A stretch of 14,093 nucleotides of DNA from Proteobacteria bacterium UBA4656 (GCA_002405525.1 DHLY01000138.1:1-14093), one strand, 5' to 3'; counted from the first letter of the stretch, positions 1 to 7,431 are shown. Translations and numbers: made by a program. Notes: generated by a model from the letters alone, not told the origin.

Positions 1-1064
1 AATAGACCTGCCCACCGCCGCGGCCGGCGGCGGCGCCCGTATGGCGGCGCCGCGGCGGCGCAGAGGCGCGCGATGATCGCGTCGACGAGGCTCGTCGTGG
101 ACCCGCTGCCGCCGAGGTCGGGCGTGGTGCGGTCGCGCGCGTCCAGGGTGGCGCGGATGGCGGTGCGCAGGCGACGCGCTGCGTCCGGCCGAGCGATGTG
201 GTCGAGCATCTGGCAGGCCGCCAGCAGCAGCGCGCACGGATTGGCAATGCCGCGTCCGGCGATGTCGGGGGCCGACCCGTGGACCGCCTCGAAGATGGCC
301 GCCTCGCTGCCGATGTTGGCGCCCGGCGCCAGGCCCAGCCCGCCGACCAGGCCGGCACACAGGTCGGACAGGATGTCGCCGAACAGATTGGTGGTGACGA
401 TGACGTCGAACTGCCAGGGGTTCATCACCAGCTGCATGCAGGCGTTGTCGACGATCATTTCCTGCTTCTCGATGTCCGGGTAGTCGGCGGCGACTTCCCG
501 CGCGACCTTGAGGAACAGGCCGGAGGTGCTCTTGAGGATGTTGGCCTTGTGCACCACCGTGACCTTGCGGCGGCCGATCGCGCGCGCCATGTCGAAGGCG
601 TAGCGCACGATGCGCTGCGAACCGCGCACGGTGATCTTCTGGGTCAGAGTGGCGGTCTGCCCGTCCAGCGACATCGCCTGGCCCTCGCCGATGTAGGCGC
701 CCTCGGTGTTCTCCCGGACCGTGATGATGTCGATGTTCTCGTAGCGCGCGCGGGTGCCGGGGAAGGAGATCGCCGGCCGCACGTTGGCGTACAGGTCGAA
801 TCGCTTGCGCAGCTCGACGTTGATCGAGGTGAAGCCCTCGCCGACCGGCGTGGTCAACGGGCTCTTGAGCGCCACCCGGTTGCGCGCGATCGATTCCAGC
901 GTCGCCGCGGGCAGCAGTTCGCCGCACCGGTCCATCGCTGCCATGCCGGCGTCGACGAACTCGCAGTCCAGGCCCACCCCCAGCGCATCCAGCACGCGCA
1001 GCGTGGCGTCCATGATTTCCGGGCCGATGCCGTCGCCGCGGATGACCGAGATCCTGTTGCCCAT
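1..1064 (-). CDS. icd: NAD-type isocitrate dehydrogenase, 3' end outside window
   Basis: Oxidative decarboxylation of isocitrate to 2-oxoglutarate in the TCA cycle; cytoplasmic. The translated minus strand starts [20 protein letters not shown] and carries family motifs in order: [32 protein letters not shown], a VHKANIL segment with the catalytic Lys, [17 protein letters not shown], and [19 protein letters not shown]. The short form (usual end near residue 334) and these motifs resemble the Xanthomonas enzyme, generally taken as NAD-dependent; cofactor use is inferred. The ATG at 1064 is preceded by GAGGAA at good spacing. The frame has no stop down to base 3 and continues past the normal C-terminus (Leu334, bases 63-65) into an Ala/Pro/Arg-rich tail of at least 20 residues. 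Isopropylmalate and tartrate dehydrogenases are relatives, but the motif set favours isocitrate dehydrogenase. Confidence 0.9.
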   Translation of the reverse strand, partial: MGNRISVIRGDGIGPEIMDATLRVLDALGVGLDCEFVDAGMAAMDRCGELLPAATLESIARNRVALKSPLTTPVGEGFTSINVELRKRFDLYANVRPAISFPGTRARYENIDIITVRENTEGAYIGEGQAMSLDGQTATLTQKITVRGSQRIVRYAFDMARAIGRRKVTVVHKANILKSTSGLFLKVAREVAADYPDIEKQEMIVDNACMQLVMNPWQFDVIVTTNLFGDILSDLCAGLVGGLGLAPGANIGSEAAIFEAVHGSAPDIAGRGIANPCALLLAACQMLDHIARPDAARRLRTAIRATLDARDRTTPDLGGSGSTTSLVDAIIARLCAAAAPPYGRRRRPRRWAGL

Positions 1065-1114
1065 CGGGTTCCTCTTCGGGCGCGGGGAGTGCGCCGTGAT
1101 GTGGAGAACCCCTG

Positions 1115-1120
1115 ATTATC
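1115..1120 (-). promoter_or_regulatory. Candidate -10 element for icd
   Basis: On the minus strand the hexamer GATAAT lies about 50 bases upstream of the icd start, inside the 11-mer CCGCGATAATC. The same 11-mer occurs upstream of ppk (around 7554-7564), which supports both as -10 regions. No good -35 match stands at the expected distance. Start of transcription near 1108 would give a leader of about 44 bases including the GAGGAA ribosome site. Confidence 0.4.
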
Positions 1121-1181
1121 GCGGATGGGTGGGGCTGGGGGCCAGTCGACTTTCTGCCGATTGGGGGCGCGGGGCACACCG

Positions 1182-1198
1182 GTTGGGGCCCAGGGCCC
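1182..1198 (-). repeat. GGGCCC-rich intergenic repeat, copy A
   Basis: The 17-mer GTTGGGGCCCAGGGCCC occurs here and, as its exact reverse complement, at 13066-13082. Both copies are intergenic. The core CCCTGGGCCC also occurs at 1326-1335. Exact matching over 17 bases is much better than expected for unrelated sequence, although GC-rich composition raises the chance somewhat. Confidence 0.6.
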
Positions 1199-1309
1199 AG
1201 TTCGCACGAAACGCTCGGCCGGGCACTTCGAGCCCGCGCGCTGTCAACCGAACGAGGGTCTAGGGAAAAGGGTATCGGGGCGCAGCGGCAGGCGGGGCCA
1301 ATCGGCCTG

Positions 1310-1335
1310 TACCCTGGGACCTATACCCTGGGCCC
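1310..1335 (+). repeat. Short direct repeat with CCCTGGG core
   Basis: Two 12-base units, TACCCTGGGACC (1310-1321) and TACCCTGGGCCC (1324-1335), stand at a 14-base period and differ at one base. The second unit contains the CCCTGGGCCC core shared with 13069-13078 and, inverted, with 1186-1195. It lies just downstream of the stop codon of the AhpD-like gene. Confidence 0.6.
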
Positions 1336-1346
1336 TCGATCCGGAA

Positions 1347-1712
1347 TCAACCCCCGGCCGCCGCCCCGTCCGTCGCCTCCAAATGATCGAGGAAATCCAC
1401 CGCCCTGCGCAGGTGGGGAATGACGATCGAACCGCCGACCACCAGCCCGACGCTGAACGCCTCGAAGAACTCGTCGCGGGTGACGCCGGCCTCCCTGCAC
1501 CGCGCGACGTGGTAGGACACGCAGTCGTCGCAGCGCAGCACCAGCGACGCCACCAGGCCGAGCAGTTCCTTGGTCTTGAGCGGCAACGCGCCTTCCCTGT
1601 AGGTCTGGGTGTCGAGCGCGAAGAAGCGCCGCACGACCTGGTTGTCGTGCTCGAGGATGCGCTCGTTCATGCGCTTGCGGAACTCGGTGAACTGCTGGAC
1701 GCGGTCGCTCAT
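1347..1712 (-). CDS. Carboxymuconolactone decarboxylase/AhpD-like CxxC protein
   Basis: A 121-residue single-domain protein of the CMD/AhpD fold. The redox motif is clear: Cys61-Asp-Asp-Cys64 followed by His68 (RCDDCVSYH), with Glu49 in the helix before it, the arrangement used by AhpD-type peroxidase reductants. The second half (EFFEAFSVGLVVGGSIVIPH) matches the family's hydrophobic helix. The ATG at 1712 has GAGGGA about seven bases upstream. It sits 69 bases downstream of grxC on the same strand and is probably the last gene of the tus-grxC unit. A thiol-dependent peroxidase or disulfide reductase role is inferred; its electron donor and substrate cannot be read from the sequence. Confidence 0.85.
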   Translation of the reverse strand: MSDRVQQFTEFRKRMNERILEHDNQVVRRFFALDTQTYREGALPLKTKELLGLVASLVLRCDDCVSYHVARCREAGVTRDEFFEAFSVGLVVGGSIVIPHLRRAVDFLDHLEATDGAAAGG

Positions 1713-1781
1713 GCGGGATCCCTCGGTCGCGGGCTGGCGCGCCGGCGGTCGGCGCGGATGCTTGGTTGCGGCGACGCGCGG

Positions 1782-2045
1782 TCAGTCGCCGGCGAGCAGC
1801 GGCGCGAGCCCGCCCGCGCGATCGAGCGCCACCAGGTCGTCGAAGCCGCCGACGTGGGTGGCGCCGATGAAGATCTGCGGCACCGTACGGCGATTGCCGC
1901 TGCGCGAGAGCATCTCGGCAAAGCGCTGCGGGTCGCGGTCGACCCGGATCTCCTCGTATGCGGCAGCGCCCTTGTCGACCAGGTAATTCTTGGCGGCGAC
2001 GCAGTACGGGCAGATGGCGGTGGTGTAAAGCTCGATCTTGGGCAT
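1782..2045 (-). CDS. grxC: Glutaredoxin 3
   Basis: An 87-residue dithiol glutaredoxin, the usual size for bacterial Grx3. It begins MPKIELYTTAICPYC with the active site CPYC at residues 12-15, then the cis-proline glutathione-binding segment TVPQIFIG and the GG-FDDL motif. It reduces protein disulfides and mixed disulfides with glutathione in the cytoplasm. The open frame extends 26 codons further upstream, but that stretch overlaps the 3' end of tusE and has no glutaredoxin similarity; the ATG at 2045 has GGAG six bases ahead and matches the family N-terminus, so it is chosen. It lies 35 bases after tusE on the same strand. Confidence 0.93.
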   Translation of the reverse strand: MPKIELYTTAICPYCVAAKNYLVDKGAAAYEEIRVDRDPQRFAEMLSRSGNRRTVPQIFIGATHVGGFDDLVALDRAGGLAPLLAGD

Positions 2046-2080
2046 GCAGGACTCCGTGCGCTCCTCCGACGTGCGGGTGC

Positions 2081-2425
2081 TCAGATGCAACTCAAGGGCC
2101 GCGGCAGGCCGGCGTAGCGGCACGCCTGCTTGGCGGGCCCCTCGGGGAACAGGCGGTACAGCGCGCGACTGGAGCCGCGCTCGCCGCCGATCCGGGCCGC
2201 CAGTTCGCGCACCAGCAGCCGCATCGGCGGCGACAGTCCGTACTCGGCATGATAGTCGCGCAGGAAGTCGAGCACCTGCCAGTGCGCGGGACCGAGTTCG
2301 ATCCCGTCCGCGGCAGCGAGGTGCGCCGCGAGTTCCCGGTCCCAGTCTGCCGGGTCGCGCAGGTAGCCGCGCTCGTCGAGCGCGATGCGCCGGCCACCGA
2401 AGTCGATCTCGCGTCCGTCGTTCAC
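2081..2425 (-). CDS. tusE: TusE/DsrC sulfurtransferase with two C-terminal cysteines
   Basis: A 114-residue TusE/DsrC-family protein. It accepts persulfide sulfur from TusBCD and passes it to MnmA for tRNA 2-thiouridine synthesis. Visible features are the N-terminal GYLRDPADWDRELA segment, SPPMRLLVREL, the LYRLFPEGPAKQ motif and a flexible arm ending LPRPLSCI. Cys113 is the conserved penultimate cysteine. Cys102 lies eleven residues before it, where E. coli TusE, as I recall it, has Thr; this is the CysB position of dissimilatory DsrC. The GTG start overlaps the tusB stop as GTGA, implying translational coupling; the longer upstream frame is antisense-like and unconserved. Family assignment is firm; the choice between TusE and DsrC roles is less so. 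Confidence 0.92.
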   Translation of the reverse strand: MNDGREIDFGGRRIALDERGYLRDPADWDRELAAHLAAADGIELGPAHWQVLDFLRDYHAEYGLSPPMRLLVRELAARIGGERGSSRALYRLFPEGPAKQACRYAGLPRPLSCI

Positions 2426-2724
2426 GCCCAGGTCACGCAGCTGGCACAGTCGGCGGCGAGCGCGACCCAGGCCGCATCGTCGATCGCAGCGATGCCGTCG
2501 CGCAGCGCCGAACCGGACCGGCCGCAGGCTGCGAGGTCGGCGTCCAGCACGCGCGCGGACGCGGCGCACAGGCCGTCGGCAAGGGCGGGCGCAAGGGCGA
2601 CCGCGGCGCACGCAGCGCCAGCCGCCTCCTGTGCCAGCAACAGCACGTCGCCCGCACGTCGGTGCGCGAGGGCGCGCTGCAGCGCATCGCCGGCCCACGG
2701 CGGGGTCACCACCACGTGTAGCAC
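2422..2724 (-). CDS. tusB: Sulfur relay protein TusB (DsrH-like)
   Basis: A 100-residue protein placed between tusC and tusE, as in tusDCB(E) operons. It begins VLHVVVTPPWAGDALQRALA and continues GDVLLLAQEAA, matching the TusB/DsrH pattern of a short strand, SPF/SPW-like turn and LLL strand; the end (SCVTWA) resembles the family terminus. The residue aligning with Cys20 of DsrH is Ala20, so this is TusB-like. TusB forms the TusBCD heterohexamer that receives sulfur from TusA. I chose the GTG at 2724 because it matches the family N-terminus; an in-frame ATG at 2751 would add nine residues and overlap tusC by 20 bases. Neither has a good ribosome site, suggesting coupling. Divergence is high. 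Confidence 0.8.
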   Translation of the reverse strand: MLHVVVTPPWAGDALQRALAHRRAGDVLLLAQEAAGAACAAVALAPALADGLCAASARVLDADLAACGRSGSALRDGIAAIDDAAWVALAADCASCVTWA

Positions 2725-2731
2725 GCGGCGT

Positions 2732-3085
2732 TCAGAAAACGAGGACTGCATCGGCATCGGCGATCCAGCGCGCGCGCGCGGCGGCGTCCAGGGTCTCGGC
2801 GGGCAGCAGCAGGGTGCAGGCGCCCAGGCCATGGGACACCAGGGCCTCGGCGTCGGCGCCGATCGGGGCTGCGCCATGCAGCGGCAGCGTGCGCAGGCCG
2901 CGGCGCCAGTCCGGCAGCCCCTCGCCCGGCGCATGCGCCGGCCGCAGCAGGCTCACGCCAGCGCCCTCGAAGAGGACCGCAAGCTGGTGGTCGAAGGCCA
3001 GCGCCGCGAGCCCGGCGTCAAGACCGTCGCGGCCGGCGCCGCCCGCATCCGGCCCCCGCGAGAACACGAGCAGCAGGCGCGCCAT
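2732..3085 (-). CDS. tusC: Sulfur relay protein TusC (DsrF-like)
   Basis: A 117-residue protein, close to the usual TusC length of about 119. It has the DsrE/F-like pattern: an N-terminal strand ending in SRGP, a Gly/Ala-rich helix DGLDAGLAALAF, then the strand LAVLFEGAGVSLL, and a Cys-containing GLGACTLLLPAETL strand near the C-terminus. It acts as a structural subunit of the TusBCD hexamer in the sulfur relay to tRNA. The ATG at 3085 is two bases beyond the tusD stop, and its own stop lies seven bases ahead of the chosen tusB start. Sequence is divergent from E. coli, and identification leans partly on operon position. Confidence 0.85.
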   Translation of the reverse strand: MARLLLVFSRGPDAGGAGRDGLDAGLAALAFDHQLAVLFEGAGVSLLRPAHAPGEGLPDWRRGLRTLPLHGAAPIGADAEALVSHGLGACTLLLPAETLDAAARARWIADADAVLVF

Positions 3086-3087
3086 CT

Positions 3088-3444
3088 TCAGTCGCGGAAC
3101 TGCATCACGCGACCGGACTCGCCGACCGCCACCATGAACTGCCCCAGCGTACCGGGGCGCACCGGGCCGCGGGCCGGGGCACCGTCCAGACCTCGTCGCG
3201 CCAGCGCCGTCTCGCAGGCCAGCAGCGGGAACCCGTGGTGTGCGGCCAGTCCCGCCCAGCCGGCGGCGAGATCGGGTTCGCCGGCCGTCGGGGCGGCCGC
3301 GACCAACGCGACGGCGCCGTCGCCGTGGAAGAACACCTGCCGCACCTGGTGGCCACTGGCCAGCGCAGCGCGGGCGAAGCGCAGGGCCGCGGCGGCACCC
3401 GGGCCGCCGCGGGGAGACGCCGTAACGAGGATCGAGAAAACCAT
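3088..3444 (-). CDS. tusD: Sulfurtransferase subunit TusD (DsrE-like)
   Basis: A 118-residue TusD/DsrE family protein and first gene of the tus unit. It shows the LVTASPRGGPGAAAALRFA nucleotide-like loop region, GHQVRQVFFHGDGAV, and the active-site segment LLACETALARRG with Cys77 at the position of E. coli TusD Cys78, which carries the persulfide. It takes sulfur from TusA and hands it to TusE. The ATG at 3444 begins the conserved first strand (MVFSILV). No Shine-Dalgarno motif stands ahead of it, and the leader from the candidate promoter would be short. tusC follows after two bases. Confidence 0.92.
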   Translation of the reverse strand: MVFSILVTASPRGGPGAAAALRFARAALASGHQVRQVFFHGDGAVALVAAAPTAGEPDLAAGWAGLAAHHGFPLLACETALARRGLDGAPARGPVRPGTLGQFMVAVGESGRVMQFRD

Positions 3445-3473
3445 TTCTGAACGGACGCGCGCGAACTTTCCCC

Positions 3474-3480
3474 TAGACTA
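3474..3480. promoter_or_regulatory. Possible bidirectional -10 element between tusD and bepA
   Basis: The 9-base near-palindrome CTAGACTAG (3473-3481) is centred between the divergent tusD and bepA genes. It offers TAGACT on the plus strand and TAGTCT on the minus strand, both acceptable -10 hexamers, sharing five bases. Leaders would be about 50 bases for bepA and 25 for tusD. No good -35 hexamer is seen for either direction, so the call is weak. Confidence 0.3.
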
Positions 3481-3537
3481 GCGTGTCACAGCCTTTGCGG
3501 CCTGTGTTTCCGACGCGCCGCTACCCAGGACCTGGCC

Positions 3538-5184
3538 ATGTCCGCGTTCCCACGCGCCATCGTGTTCATCCTAGCCGCTGGCACCAGCCTCGTCGCGGGC
3601 GCGCGCGACGACCTGCGGCTGCCCGATATCGGCTCCTCGGCGGCGGCCATCATCACCCCGCAGCAGGAGCGCCAGATCGGCGAACAGATGCTGCGCAGCC
3701 TGCGTGGCGCGCGCGCCGTCGCCGACGACCCGCTGCTCGACGAGTACCTGTCGGCGATGGGCTACCGGCTGGTCTCGCACAGCGAGCGTCCCGAGCAAGC
3801 GTTCACCTTCTTCGTGGTGCGCTCGGAACAGATCAACGCGTTCGCCGCGCCCGGCGGCTTCATCGGCATGAACACCGGCCTGATCGCCACCGCCGAGAAC
3901 GAATCCGAGGTGGCGGCCGTGCTCGCGCACGAGGTCGCTCACGTGACCCAGCGGCACATCCTTCGCGCCGTGGAGAGCATGCAGCAGGTTTCCCTGCCCA
4001 TCATGCTCGCCATGCTCGGCGTGCTGATCGCCGCGCAGGGCGCCGACAGCGCGGATGCGGCCCAGGCCGCGGTGGTCGGCGGGTCGGCGCTGCTGCAGCA
4101 GCAGCAGATCAATTTCACGCGCGGGAACGAGTACGAAGCCGACCGCATCGGCATCCAGATCCTGGCCCGCGCCGGCTATGACCCGCAGGCGATGGCATCG
4201 TTCTTCTGGCGCATGGGCCGCGCAACCCGCGCCAACACCGGCGAAGGCGTTCCCGAATTCCTGCGCACCCATCCGGTGACCGCGACCCGCATTTCGGAGG
4301 CCAAGGATCGCGCCACGCAGATAGCGGGCGAGATCCCCACGGCCGGCGCCGAGATCGCAGCCGATGCCGGCGTACTCGCGCTCTACGCGCCGCCGTCGGC
4401 GACCGGCGGCCGGCTGGCGACTCTCGATGCGACGCCTGCACTGCGCGAGCAGGCCGAATTCGCGCGCACGATCCGCGCGCTGCGCGCCGCAGCGCCGCCA
4501 TTGCCGCGCGACCCCGGCGCCTTCATGCGCTTCCGCGAACGGGCCCGCGTGCTCGGCAGCGCCAACCCCGGCGACTTGATCCCCTTCTATCGCCGCACGA
4601 TCGAGGCCGGCGAAGGCGACGGCGCGGCGATGCGCTACGGCCTCGCGCTGGCGCTGACCCGCGCCGGACAGCCGCGGATGGCGATCGGGGTGCTGGCGCC
4701 GCTGGCTGCGGACGCACCGGACGAGATCACCTACGCACTGGCCCTGGCCGATGCGGAAGACGCGGCGGGCCGCCCCGTAGCGGCGCGCGAGCGGCTGGCC
4801 GCCCTCGCAGCGCGCTTCCCGGCGCACCGCGCGGTGGCGATCGCCCACGCCCAGCAACTCGTCGCCAGCGGCTCGCGGCAGGCTGCCTCCACAGCGGCCG
4901 AGCGCCTGCGTCCGTTGCTGGCCGGCGCCGCCGAGGACGCGCTGTTGCAGTTGACCTTCGCCCGCGCCAGCGAACTGGCCGGGGATGAGATCCGCGCCGG
5001 CGAAGCGCACGCCGAGGTGGCCCTGCTCAACGGTCGCTTCGACGACGCGCTCAAGCAACTCAACGATCTTCTGCGGCGCAGCGACGTCGACTATTACCAG
5101 CGGGCGCGCATCGAGGCACGGATCGCACAGATCACACCGGTGGCGCTCGAGCAACGGCGCCGCGCGATCCCCGGACAGGCCTGA
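3538..5184 (+). CDS. bepA: BepA-like M48 metalloprotease with TPR region
   Basis: A 548-residue periplasmic zinc protease. BepA chaperones or degrades outer-membrane proteins such as LptD. An N-terminal signal peptide is visible (hydrophobic residues 8-20, likely cut after AGA at 22). The M48 domain follows: HEVAH at 131-135 with zinc ligands His131 and His135 and catalytic Glu132, then the NEYEADRIG motif at 197-205 with Glu198 the likely third ligand. His245 in RTHPVTATR corresponds to the regulatory His246 of E. coli BepA. Residues from about 300 are Ala-rich helical repeats consistent with TPRs. It is longer than E. coli BepA (487). AGGA lies seven bases before the ATG. It stands 100 bases upstream of phoB, likely as a separate unit. 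Confidence 0.9.
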   Translation: MSAFPRAIVFILAAGTSLVAGARDDLRLPDIGSSAAAIITPQQERQIGEQMLRSLRGARAVADDPLLDEYLSAMGYRLVSHSERPEQAFTFFVVRSEQINAFAAPGGFIGMNTGLIATAENESEVAAVLAHEVAHVTQRHILRAVESMQQVSLPIMLAMLGVLIAAQGADSADAAQAAVVGGSALLQQQQINFTRGNEYEADRIGIQILARAGYDPQAMASFFWRMGRATRANTGEGVPEFLRTHPVTATRISEAKDRATQIAGEIPTAGAEIAADAGVLALYAPPSATGGRLATLDATPALREQAEFARTIRALRAAAPPLPRDPGAFMRFRERARVLGSANPGDLIPFYRRTIEAGEGDGAAMRYGLALALTRAGQPRMAIGVLAPLAADAPDEITYALALADAEDAAGRPVAARERLAALAARFPAHRAVAIAHAQQLVASGSRQAASTAAERLRPLLAGAAEDALLQLTFARASELAGDEIRAGEAHAEVALLNGRFDDALKQLNDLLRRSDVDYYQRARIEARIAQITPVALEQRRRAIPGQA

Positions 5185-5207
5185 GCGACGGCCGGCCCGG
5201 CCTCCGG

Positions 5208-5236
5208 GTGTCACGCCTCGGCAACAAATCTGTAGT
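5208..5236 (+). promoter_or_regulatory. Degenerate PHO box upstream of phoB
   Basis: Three heptamers stand in exact 11-base phase: GTGTCAC (5208-5214), CGGCAAC (5219-5225) and CTGTAGT (5230-5236). The linker before the last is AAAT, the only AT-rich patch in the region. Against the CTGTCAT consensus the outer two match five of seven bases and the middle one three of seven. The spacing and position fit autoregulation of phoB by PhoB; the sequence match is only moderate. Confidence 0.4.
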
Positions 5237-5284
5237 CCAATCCGGAGCGAGTCGGCCGGGGTGGCCGCAGGGTGCCGAGCGACC

Positions 5285-5974
5285 GTGCAGAAGCAGATTC
5301 TCATCGTTGAAGACGAGCCCGCCATCCGCGACATGGTGGCCTTCGCGCTCAGCCGCGCCGGCCTCGAGGCGGTGCACGCAGCCGACACCCGCGCCGCGCA
5401 GGATGCGATCATGCAGCGCGTCCCTGATCTCATCCTGCTCGACTGGATGCTGCCCGGCATGAGTGGGCTGGAGTTCGCGCGCCGCCTGCGGCGCGAGGAG
5501 ATGACGCGCGAGGTGCCGATCATCATGCTCACCGCGCGCGGCGAGGAGAACGACCGCGTCGGCGGACTGGAAGCCGGCGTCGACGACTACGTGGTCAAGC
5601 CTTTCTCCACGCGCGAACTTGTGGCGCGGATCAAGGCCGTGATCCGGCGCACGCAGAGCGAGACCGAGCAGGGCACCGTCGAACTCGGCGGCCTGCGGAT
5701 CGACGGTCCGGCGCATCGCGTGTTCGCCGGCGACAAACCGGTGTCGATCGGACCCACCGAGTACCGCCTGCTGTACTTCTTCATGACCCACCCCGAACGC
5801 GTGTACTCGCGCGGACAGTTGCTCGACCACGTCTGGGGCGGCAACGTCTACGTGGAGGAGCGCACGGTCGACGTGCACATCCGACGCCTGCGCAAGACGC
5901 TCGAGCCTTTCGCGCTGGATGACCTCGTGCAGACGGTGCGCGGGTCGGGGTACCGGTTCTCGACCACCGTTTGA
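5285..5974 (+). CDS. phoB: Phosphate regulon response regulator PhoB
   Basis: A 229-residue OmpR-type regulator, exactly the usual PhoB length. The receiver domain (1-120) has acidic residues Glu9 and Asp10, phospho-acceptor Asp53 in [10 protein letters not shown], Thr83 in MLTAR and Lys105 in VVKPF. The winged-helix domain (about 128-229) has [21 protein letters not shown], and the recognition helix region [17 protein letters not shown]. When phosphorylated by PhoR it activates phosphate-starvation genes through PHO boxes. The GTG at 5285 is chosen because [12 protein letters not shown] matches the family start; upstream in-frame sequence is shadow from the bepA region. Its ribosome site is weak. 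A degenerate PHO box lies 50 bases upstream. phoR follows after 65 bases. Confidence 0.95.
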   Translation: MQKQILIVEDEPAIRDMVAFALSRAGLEAVHAADTRAAQDAIMQRVPDLILLDWMLPGMSGLEFARRLRREEMTREVPIIMLTARGEENDRVGGLEAGVDDYVVKPFSTRELVARIKAVIRRTQSETEQGTVELGGLRIDGPAHRVFAGDKPVSIGPTEYRLLYFFMTHPERVYSRGQLLDHVWGGNVYVEERTVDVHIRRLRKTLEPFALDDLVQTVRGSGYRFSTTV

Positions 5975-6039
5975 GGCGCGCGGGCGCACCCGGCCGCCGC
6001 CGCTGCTAACCTCGGGTCCGCGGTTCGAAGCCACGACCC

Positions 6040-7365
6040 ATGCGCCCCGACGCTCCTCTCAATTCTGCTTGGCTGGCCTCGCTCGGACGCTTTGCCCTGC
6101 TGCTGGCGGCCGCCGCGACCGTGGGGATCGCCACCGGTCACCCGCTTCCCTTGCTGACCGCGGCCCTGTTCGGTCACAGCTGCTGGCAGTTCCGCAAGTT
6201 GCACCGCATGCAGGCCTGGCTTCGCTCCCGCCGGCTGGTGCCGCCGCCGGAGGGAGAGGGTGCGTGGAGCGACATCGGGGAGTTCGTATGGCGCAAGCTG
6301 CGCGCCGAGCGCTCGCGCAAGCGCCGGCTGGTGGCGCTGCTGCGTGCCTTCCGCGAGGCAGCGGCGGCACTGCCCGACGGGGTGGTGGTGCTCGATCGCG
6401 ACCGGGCGGTGGTCTGGTTCAACGCCAGCGCCGGTCGCCTGCTGCATCTGGCCGCACCGCGGGACCGCGGCAAGAGGATCGACGACTTCGTGCCGCTCGC
6501 CGCCCGCAAGTGGCTGGGCGATGGCCCGCATGCGGACCCGCTGATCGACCTGCCAGCGCCGCACGACGAGTCGGTTCGCCTCTCGTTCCGCCTGATCCAC
6601 TACGCCCGCGACCAGAACATGCTGGTGGTGCGTGACATCACCAAATTGATGCGCCTCGAACAGGTACGCCGCGACTTCGTGGCCAACGTCTCGCACGAAC
6701 TGCGCACCCCACTGACCGTGCTGCACGGCTACCTCGACATGATCGAACCGGACGAGGTCCCCCAGTGGACGCCGGTGCTTGCCGATCTGCGCGCCCAGTC
6801 GCGGCGCATGGCGCAGATCGTCGAGGATCTGCTCACGCTGTCGCGCATCGAGGCCGAGCAGCACCCGCCGGACGAGCGGGTCGCGATGCGACCGCTGCTG
6901 ACGTCGCTGCGGCGCGACGCAGAGGCGCTGAGCCAGGGCCGCCACGAGGTGGCAGTGCACGCCGACTGCGACCTCGACCTGCGCGGCTCCAACCAGTACC
7001 TGCACAGCGCCTTCTCCAACCTGGTCAGCAACGCGGTGCGCTATACCCCGCCCGGTGGCCGGATCGGGATCCACTGGCAGCACGCGGCGGACGGCCTGCG
7101 TTTCCGCGTGGAGGACACTGGATACGGCATCCCGGCCGAGCACCTGCCACGGATCACCGAGCGCTTCTACCGGGTGTCCACCAGCCGCTCGCGGGCGCAC
7201 GGCGGGACCGGCCTTGGCCTTTCGATCGTCAAGCACGCGCTGGCCATCCACCATGCCCGACTGGAAATCGAGAGCGAGGTAGGCCGCGGAAGCACCTTCA
7301 GCTGCGTGTTCCCGCGCGACGCCGGCTTGGCGCCGGCGCGCGAAGCCGCGAACGACGGGCCGTGA
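6040..7365 (+). CDS. phoR: Phosphate regulon sensor kinase PhoR
   Basis: A 441-residue membrane histidine kinase. Two hydrophobic segments (about 18-31 and 36-47) form an N-terminal membrane anchor with almost no periplasmic loop, as in other PhoR proteins that sense through the Pst/PhoU complex. A PAS-like domain follows (about 105-200; LPDGVVVLDRDRAVVWFNASA). The HisKA helix has phospho-acceptor His219 in VANVSHELRTPLTVLHGY. The ATPase domain shows the N box NLVSNAVRYTP (327-337), EDTGYGIP (358-365), the F-box ITERFYR and GGTGLGLSIV (388-397). The ATG at 6040 lacks a clear ribosome site but gives the family N-terminus. It is co-directional with phoB, its cognate regulator. No pst or phoU genes are in the window. 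Confidence 0.95.
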   Translation: MRPDAPLNSAWLASLGRFALLLAAAATVGIATGHPLPLLTAALFGHSCWQFRKLHRMQAWLRSRRLVPPPEGEGAWSDIGEFVWRKLRAERSRKRRLVALLRAFREAAAALPDGVVVLDRDRAVVWFNASAGRLLHLAAPRDRGKRIDDFVPLAARKWLGDGPHADPLIDLPAPHDESVRLSFRLIHYARDQNMLVVRDITKLMRLEQVRRDFVANVSHELRTPLTVLHGYLDMIEPDEVPQWTPVLADLRAQSRRMAQIVEDLLTLSRIEAEQHPPDERVAMRPLLTSLRRDAEALSQGRHEVAVHADCDLDLRGSNQYLHSAFSNLVSNAVRYTPPGGRIGIHWQHAADGLRFRVEDTGYGIPAEHLPRITERFYRVSTSRSRAHGGTGLGLSIVKHALAIHHARLEIESEVGRGSTFSCVFPRDAGLAPAREAANDGP

Positions 7366-7431
7366 CGGCGCGGCACCGCCCAAGCGGGCACTCGACGGCG
7401 CACCCGTCGCCAGCCCGCGCGCGCCCGGTCC

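Larger units (their letters stand above)
1065..1346. other. Intergenic region with GGGCCC-rich repeats
   Basis: This 282-base gap lies between the AhpD-like gene and icd. It holds the icd promoter candidate at its left end, a GGGCCC-rich motif shared with the 13.0-kb gap (1182-1198), and a short direct repeat (1310-1335). No convincing coding sequence or U-tract terminator is visible. Open frames crossing it have atypical composition and no recognisable protein motif. Confidence 0.6.

Noticed and set aside
1958..3481. 507-codon plus-strand open frame across the tus genes
   Set aside because: It runs opposite five consecutive minus-strand genes with family motifs and overlapping junctions; its translation is Arg/Ala/Pro low-complexity.
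4091..4108. CAG repeat in bepA as a simple-sequence contingency locus
   Set aside because: It is only four CAG codons for a Gln run in the protease domain, a trinucleotide unit that would not shift frame.
5190..5202. Terminator after bepA (GGCCGG/CCGGCC inverted repeat)
   Set aside because: The arms are separated by one base so the loop would consume the stem, and no T-run follows.
3571..5532. 653-codon open frame on the minus strand opposite bepA and phoB
   Set aside because: Composition is that of an antisense shadow; bepA and the start of phoB on the other strand have clear signal peptide, zinc and receiver motifs.
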